Positions 59,196 through 64,000 of a DNA stretch of 64,000 nt are shown piece by piece; within the stretch, counting starts at the first letter, position 1, and the number at the start of each line of letters is the position of its first letter. A model generated the notes under the pieces. The model saw nothing but the letters and a program-made list of their open reading frames with translations, searched no databases and had not been told where the DNA came from. Made by a program: the position numbers and the translations under genes. The stretch lies in contig JBHEMZ010000115.1 of the NCBI GenBank assembly GCA_046262315.1, positions 28,032 through 92,031 on the forward strand, written 5' to 3'. The DNA is from JACVRM01 sp046262315 (GTDB lineage Bacteria > Actinomycetota > Thermoleophilia > Gaiellales > Gaiellaceae).

Positions 59196-60916
59196 CCTAC
59201 GCCGTGCGTGCACTGACCACGGCTGCTGTCGGCCTTGCGCAGCGCCACAACGCACGCCTCCCCGGTCTCGCACTCGGAACCATGATGCTTTTCGCGGCCG
59301 TCGTTATCTACAGAAGCGGCAGCGGCACCACCTTCTACTTTGACGAATGGGGTTGGTTCCTCGACCGGCGACCGTGGCGCGAGGACATCTTCCTCGAGCC
59401 GTACAACGGCCACCTGTCGGTCTTTCCGATAGTTGTCTACAAGCTGCTGTTCGCGACGGTCGGGCTCGAGGATTACGGCGTCTATCGGGCGCTTTTAATC
59501 GCCGTCCACCTAGCGTGCGCGGGTCTCGTCTTCGTACTCGTCCGGCGGCGGGTTGGCAAACTGCTGGCGCTGGCCGGCGTCGTGCCCCTCCTGTTCCTGG
59601 GCGCGGCGTGGCACGACCTGCTTGTCGCTTTCCAGATTACCTTCCTCATCTCGATCGCAGCGGGCCTCGGCGCCTGGCTCGCGCTGGAGTCCGGCGGTTG
59701 GTTCGCGGGCATGCTCGCCGCCGTCCTGCTCGTTCTCTCGCTCGGCAGCTCGACGCTCGGCATCGTCTTCGCTGTCGCGTTGCTCGTGGAGCTCGTGGCG
59801 CGTCGGCCGCTCGCGCGGCTCTGGGTGGGCGCGGTGCCGCTCGCGCTGTACGGCGCGTGGTACCTGGACCGGCGTGACAGTCCTCAGGGCTCGACGGCTG
59901 CCAATGGCTCCCTCTCGGAGCTGATCCCAGCCACCCTTCCCGTCACCCCTGCCTTCGCCGCGGAGGCGGCCGGGGGCACGCTCAGCGGGCTCCTCGGCCT
60001 CGGAGCGGAGTGGAATAGACCGCTCTTTGCCGCCACCGCGGTAGTCCTCGTTTGGCGGCTGCTCCGCACGACGGTAGTGTCGCCCAGGCTCGTCTCGTTG
60101 CTCGCGGCCGCGTTTACGTACTGGGTGATGCTCGGCGTTTTTCGCGCCGGTAAGTACGCTCCGACCGAGAGCCGCTACCTCTACCTCGGCGCGGTTCTGG
60201 TCGTTCTCATCGCGGCCGAGCTTGCGGCGGGTGTGACCGTGGGGCGACGAGGCTTTGTTGTCGTGGCGCTTGTGGCGGTGGCCGCGGCCGTCGGAAACGT
60301 CCAGGGGCTCCGTCAAGGGACCTTCGCCCTCCAGTCGTGGTCCGGGGCCGTCGGGGCCCGCTTCGGGGCTCTCGAGCTCGCGGGACGTACGCCCGACCCG
60401 AGCTGGTCTCCCGATCCGGAGCGGCTTCCCTACGTCCGCGCTGATACGTACTTTCAGGCCGTGCGAGAGCTTGGCTCGCCCGCGCTCGCGGCCAACGAGA
60501 TCGCCACCCGGCCGGAGCCCGACCGCCAGGCCGCCGATGCAACGCTCGTGCAAGCGCTCGGGATCTCTGGACGCCCCGGTGGCGTGCCCGGCACGCCGAC
60601 CCCGCGCATCGAAGGCCTGTATGGGGGTCGGCTCGAGATTCAGAAGCCGTGCCTCGTCGTCCGGCCGCTCGCGGGCGCCGTTGCCACCGTCGATGCGGCA
60701 GTCCCGCGGACGGGTGTCCTCGTGGAGTCGCGCGGCGCGCCGATCGATTACCACCTGCGGAGCTTCGCAGCCGGCTTCTCGCCCGCGCCGCTCGGCACGG
60801 TCAAATCTGGGCAGCGGGAATCGCTGCTTGTACCCGCACGGCCGGGCGTCGCGTGGCACGCCCGGATTGTCTCGAGCGGCAGGGTCGCCCTGTGCGGCCT
60901 CAGGACGAGCCCGTGA
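59192..60916 (+). CDS. GT-C-like polytopic membrane protein, tandem copy 2
   Basis: The 574-residue paralogue of the preceding gene keeps the same plan: FYFDEWGWFLDRRPWREDIF, PYNGHLSVFPIVVYKLLF, SRYLYLGAVLVVLIAAELAAG and a C-terminal domain with KPCLVVRPLAGAV and PARPGVAWHARIVSSGRVALC. It differs from copy 1 over most of its length, so the duplication is not recent. GTG 59192 overlaps the stop of copy 1 (GTGA). Confidence 0.75.
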   Translation: MTYAVRALTTAAVGLAQRHNARLPGLALGTMMLFAAVVIYRSGSGTTFYFDEWGWFLDRRPWREDIFLEPYNGHLSVFPIVVYKLLFATVGLEDYGVYRALLIAVHLACAGLVFVLVRRRVGKLLALAGVVPLLFLGAAWHDLLVAFQITFLISIAAGLGAWLALESGGWFAGMLAAVLLVLSLGSSTLGIVFAVALLVELVARRPLARLWVGAVPLALYGAWYLDRRDSPQGSTAANGSLSELIPATLPVTPAFAAEAAGGTLSGLLGLGAEWNRPLFAATAVVLVWRLLRTTVVSPRLVSLLAAAFTYWVMLGVFRAGKYAPTESRYLYLGAVLVVLIAAELAAGVTVGRRGFVVVALVAVAAAVGNVQGLRQGTFALQSWSGAVGARFGALELAGRTPDPSWSPDPERLPYVRADTYFQAVRELGSPALAANEIATRPEPDRQAADATLVQALGISGRPGGVPGTPTPRIEGLYGGRLEIQKPCLVVRPLAGAVATVDAAVPRTGVLVESRGAPIDYHLRSFAAGFSPAPLGTVKSGQRESLLVPARPGVAWHARIVSSGRVALCGLRTSP

Positions 60917-62634
60917 CCGCCAGGCCGGCTGGCCCCGCGCCGCCTCCGCGCCGCCGGACCGCGCCGATCGCGCCACCGCGAAACGAGCTTGTCCCGGTCG
61001 CAGTTCTCGGCATCGCGATGCTCATCGCCTTCGTCCTGCTCTACCGCAAGGGCTTTGGGCTTACGTTCTATTACGACGAGTGGAATTTCGTCATGAACCG
61101 GCGTGGCTGGAGCCTCGGCACTTTCCTCGAGCCGCACAACGAGCACCTGGTTCTGATCCCCGTGATCGTCTTCAAGTTCCTGTTCGTCACGGTTGGCCTC
61201 GACGCTTACTGGGCGTACCGGGCCGTGGTATTGCTTGTTCACCTCGCATGCGCTGGGCTGGTATTCGTGCTCCTTCGCCGCAGGCTGGATCCCTACCTCG
61301 CGCTGGCGGCGGCGCTCGCAATTCTGTTTCTCGGCTCGGCATGGCAGAACCTGCTGTGGCCATTCCAGATGGGCTACCTGATGTCGATTGCGGCCGGCCT
61401 CGGCATGCTGCTGGCCCTCGATTCGCGCCGAGACGCTGTGGCGTCAATCATGCTAGGCGCGTCGCTGGCGAGCGGGAGCGTCGGACTCCCCTTCGCCGCG
61501 GCGGCGCTCGTCGCCGTCGCCCGCCCTGTCGACCGGCGCCGCCGTCTCTGGGTGCCACTCGTGCCCGTCGGCCTCTACGTCATCTGGGCGCTCCTCTACG
61601 GCAACCCCGATGCGGCCCCCGGGGCGGAGAGTGGCCTCTGGCCCCTGTTCAGCAACAACATCCCAGCCGTACCGGGCTACGTGGCGAACGCGGCGGCCGG
61701 CGCGGTCGGCGCGCTGATCGGCTTGGGCGTCGACTGGGGTAGGCCGCTCGTCTTGGTCGCGGCTGTTGCCCTTGCAGTAAGGCTTGTGCGTGATGTTCCC
61801 GTAAGCGTTCGACTTGTGTCACTGCTCGCCGCGGCAGCGGTGTACTGGGGCCTCGCCGCGCTCTTCCGCGCCCAGCTCAACACGCCTGCCGAAAGCCGCT
61901 ACCTGTACTTCGGGGCAGTCATCGTCCTCCTCATCGCGGCCGAGCTGCTCGGCAGCGCGCGCTTGACGGTCCGCGGGGGCGCCGTACTCACCGTGCTGCT
62001 CGCGATCTCCTTCGTGGCGAACTTCGGCACGTTGCAAGCGGGGTCCAAAACCCTTCAGGAGACCTCGTCGTATGTCGCCGCGGAGCTCGGGGCCTTCGAG
62101 CTCGTGGGACGCGGGGTGGATACCAACTACGCGCCGGATCCGGTGCGGGCGCCCGACATCACGGCGGGGCGATACTTCGACGCCATCGACCAGTACGGAT
62201 CGCCGGCGGACACGCCGCAGGAGATTGCCGAGCGAAGCGAGCCCTACCGGCAGGCTGCGGACGCTGTGCTCGTGCAAGCGCTGAAGATCGCGCCTCAGAC
62301 CGCGCAGAAGGCGGTGGGCGACAGGCCGTTCGTCGAAACAGCAGTCGGCGGCACTGTGACCCCACGCAAGTCGTGCGTTGATTTCCGGCCCAACGGCGCA
62401 GGTCCGACCCTGGATATCCGCGTGCCCAGCTCGGGCGTCGTGGTGACGACGCACGGGGCCTCCGGGGTGGAACTCCGCCTGAGGGCGTTCGCAGAGACTT
62501 TTCCCACGACTGCTTTCGTCGCCCTCCCGGCGCGGTCCACGCAAAGCATCGCGCTCCCGCGACCCCGAGGAATCCCGGACTGGCACGTCCGGCTCACTCC
62601 GCCCGAGCCCGTCTCTGTGTGTGGGCTCCCGTAA
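60913..62634 (+). CDS. GT-C-like polytopic membrane protein, tandem copy 3
   Basis: The 573-residue third copy has a basic, Pro-rich cytoplasmic start, then FYYDEWNFVMNRRGWSLGTF, PHNEHLVLIPVIVFKFLF, SRYLYFGAVIVLLIAAELLG and a C-terminal domain (VTPRKSCVDFRPNGAGP, WHVRLTPPEPVSVCGLP). The Asp-Glu-Trp and His-Leu residues of the first loop are kept. It is the most divergent of the three. GTG 60913 overlaps the stop of copy 2. Perhaps each copy adds a different sugar or works on a different position. Confidence 0.75.
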   Translation: MTARPAGPAPPPRRRTAPIAPPRNELVPVAVLGIAMLIAFVLLYRKGFGLTFYYDEWNFVMNRRGWSLGTFLEPHNEHLVLIPVIVFKFLFVTVGLDAYWAYRAVVLLVHLACAGLVFVLLRRRLDPYLALAAALAILFLGSAWQNLLWPFQMGYLMSIAAGLGMLLALDSRRDAVASIMLGASLASGSVGLPFAAAALVAVARPVDRRRRLWVPLVPVGLYVIWALLYGNPDAAPGAESGLWPLFSNNIPAVPGYVANAAAGAVGALIGLGVDWGRPLVLVAAVALAVRLVRDVPVSVRLVSLLAAAAVYWGLAALFRAQLNTPAESRYLYFGAVIVLLIAAELLGSARLTVRGGAVLTVLLAISFVANFGTLQAGSKTLQETSSYVAAELGAFELVGRGVDTNYAPDPVRAPDITAGRYFDAIDQYGSPADTPQEIAERSEPYRQAADAVLVQALKIAPQTAQKAVGDRPFVETAVGGTVTPRKSCVDFRPNGAGPTLDIRVPSSGVVVTTHGASGVELRLRAFAETFPTTAFVALPARSTQSIALPRPRGIPDWHVRLTPPEPVSVCGLP

Positions 62635-62635
62635 C

Positions 62636-63667
62636 GTGACGGACCGCGGCGCGGCGCGCGGGCGCACCTGGACGCGTGGCCTGCTGGGTGTCGCCGTGTC
62701 CATAATCTCTTTGAGCGCCGTCGTCTGGTGGGCGACGCGGCAAGAACGCCCCGACTTCCCGACCGCCGCCGAGGATCTCGGGCCACTGGCGTTGGCCCTC
62801 GCCGTTTACGGCGGGGTGACCATGCTCCGCGGCTGGCGTTGGCACCACGTTCTGCGCCACACTGGCATCGGACATCCGACCTTCGACGCGTACGGGCTCG
62901 TCGCGGTCGGCTACATGGGCAACAACGTACTCCCGGCGCGGGGCGGGGAGGTGCTGCGTGTGCTGCTCATGGGCGAGCGCATCGGGGGACGGAGGCTAGA
63001 GATCGTCGGCTCGGTCGTCGCCGAGCGACTCCTCGACGTCTTGACGATCGTGACGCTGTTCTCGGCGATGACGTTCGCAGGCGTCGCCGGAGCGCCGATC
63101 GGTCGGCAGCCGGTCGCGCTGGCGCTCGCAGGCGCGGCGGTCGTCGTACTCGTCGTCGCCCTGCTCGTTCGACTGCGCCGGACAGGGAGACTCCAGCGCG
63201 TAGCCGAGCTCGCCCGTCCACTGGTGCGCGCTTCTCATCTGCTGCTCGGGCGCGTGGGAGCGCTGCTGCTGCTCGCGACAGCGGCCATTTGGCTGCTCGA
63301 AGGCTCGATCTATCGGCTTATCGGGGCCTCTCTCGACGTGCACATCAGCTTCGTCGAGGCGATCTTTCTCGTCTTGCTCGTTAGCTTCGCCGCTGCCGTG
63401 CCGTCAGCGCCCGGGTACCTCGGCACGTTCGACGCTGCCGTCATCTTCGGGCTGGACGCGCTCGGCGTCGAAGGCGGCGACGCAGTCGCGTTCGCCGTGC
63501 TCGTGCGCTTTTTGGCCTTCGTGCCGATCACGATCGCCGGCCTCGTACTCGTGCTGGTCCGCTACGGCGGGCTGACGCGGATCCTCAGGCCCGCGCGGCC
63601 GAACGTCGAGGAGCTAGGGGAAGCGGCTCACAGGCAAACGGGCTACCGGCACGAGACGCGCCCGTGA
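62636..63667 (+). CDS. Lysylphosphatidylglycerol synthase TM-region (UPF0104) family protein
   Basis: The roughly 343-residue membrane protein has GYMGNNVLPARGGEVLRVLLMGERIGG and SVVAERLLDVLTIV, the conserved core of the family, then the PSAPGYLGTFDAAVIFGLDALG segment and about eight helices. It is a distant relative of the protein at 14491-15471. It may act as a flippase-like partner for lipid-linked sugars used by the three GT-C-like proteins before it. The start is placed at GTG 62636, right after the preceding stop; GTG 62621 is an alternative. Confidence 0.82.
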   Translation: MTDRGAARGRTWTRGLLGVAVSIISLSAVVWWATRQERPDFPTAAEDLGPLALALAVYGGVTMLRGWRWHHVLRHTGIGHPTFDAYGLVAVGYMGNNVLPARGGEVLRVLLMGERIGGRRLEIVGSVVAERLLDVLTIVTLFSAMTFAGVAGAPIGRQPVALALAGAAVVVLVVALLVRLRRTGRLQRVAELARPLVRASHLLLGRVGALLLLATAAIWLLEGSIYRLIGASLDVHISFVEAIFLVLLVSFAAAVPSAPGYLGTFDAAVIFGLDALGVEGGDAVAFAVLVRFLAFVPITIAGLVLVLVRYGGLTRILRPARPNVEELGEAAHRQTGYRHETRP

Positions 63668-63668
63668 C

Positions 63669-64000
63669 GTGAGCACGTCGGTCGTCACCGTCACTTACAA
63701 CGCCGGCCCGGCATTGACTCGCTGCCTCGACTCGTTCGCCGACCAGTTGAGCGGGAACGACGAGGTGCTCGTCGTCAACACGGGTGATCCGGGCTTCGAG
63801 GTCGACGATGCTGGCGCGCGTCAACGCGTCACCGTCATTCGCCCGGAGGGCGGCAACGTCGGGTACGCAGCCGGCTCCAACCTCGGGGCGGAGCGCGCCC
63901 GCGGGGACGTGTTCGTCTTCCTCAATCCGGACACGATCGTTGCCCCAGGCGCGTTGGTCGAGCTCGCGCGGGCCGTCGCAGATGACACCGTCGGGATCGC
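63669..64000 (+). CDS. GT2 family glycosyltransferase, 3' end cut by window edge
   Basis: From GTG 63669, one base after the preceding stop, the frame stays open to the edge (110 codons). It reads STSVVTVTYNAGPALTRCLD, GGNVGYAAGSNLGAERARGDV and FVFLNPDTIVAPGAL. The NPDT segment and GxNxGYAAGxN signature are typical of rhamnosyltransferase-like GT2 enzymes. The downstream part is missing, so length and donor cannot be judged. Confidence 0.82.
   Translation, partial: MSTSVVTVTYNAGPALTRCLDSFADQLSGNDEVLVVNTGDPGFEVDDAGARQRVTVIRPEGGNVGYAAGSNLGAERARGDVFVFLNPDTIVAPGALVELARAVADDTVGI

Overview
The window is about 64 kb of very GC-rich DNA. GTG starts are common and genes often overlap by four bases (ATGA or GTGA). 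Together with a subtilisin-inhibitor-like lipoprotein, an ECF sigma factor and many actinobacterial-looking proteins, this suggests an actinobacterium, perhaps of the Thermoleophilia. That placement is inference from style and gene content only. Almost the whole window is a surface-polysaccharide locus of the Wzx/Wzy type.

Layout. 1-6034 (minus): six genes in overlapping frames (ATP-grasp enzyme, polysaccharide-deacetylase-like protein, Wzx-type flippase, methyltransferase, second ATP-grasp enzyme, and a glycosyltransferase that runs off the edge). 6.2-13.3 kb: inhibitor-like lipoprotein, nucleotide-sugar epimerase, eIF-2B-like protein, polyprenyl-phosphate-type glycosyltransferase, RmlB-like SDR, ATP-grasp enzyme and two small exported proteins. 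13.4-22.0 kb: seven-gene operon with aminotransferase, lipid-flippase-like protein, glycosyltransferases, large membrane proteins and a Wzy-like polymerase. 22.0-27.6 kb: a giant protein with an XRE-type DNA-binding head and about 1,700 residues of coiled coil. 27.7-37.7 kb: fourth ATP-grasp enzyme, glycosyltransferases, initiating sugar transferase, FemAB-like protein, two beta-propellers and a Wzz-like chain-length protein. 37.7-41.0 kb: an AT-richer stretch with a possible cobalamin-riboswitch-like leader ahead of a small monooxygenase-like gene, then an ECF sigma/membrane-protein pair in which both genes carry a frameshift. 41.2-52.8 kb: hypothetical membrane protein, SDR plus aminotransferase, a UDP-glucuronate decarboxylase interrupted by a 486-residue intein, a secreted glycoside hydrolase, GDP-rhamnose genes (rmd, gmd), a full-length initiating transferase and an aminotransferase. 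52.9-64.0 kb: methyltransferases, two paired SDRs, glycosyltransferases, three tandem paralogous GT-C-like membrane proteins and a second lipid-flippase-like protein.

How the genes fit together. Nucleotide sugars are made by the SDRs, Gmd/Rmd, the UXS-type decarboxylase and three PLP aminotransferases. Two initiating transferases (30067-30753 and 50077-51615) load the first sugar phosphate on the lipid carrier. GT2 and GT4 enzymes extend the chain. Methyltransferases, ATP-grasp ligases and a FemAB-like enzyme could decorate it. Wzx flips, Wzy polymerises and Wzz sets length.

The most notable items are the intein in the UXS gene, the giant XRE/coiled-coil protein, the triplicated GT-C-like genes, the frameshifted sigma module, and a family of intergenic palindromes with a GGGTC-N-GACCC core. 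No rRNA, tRNA, CRISPR array or transposase gene was seen.
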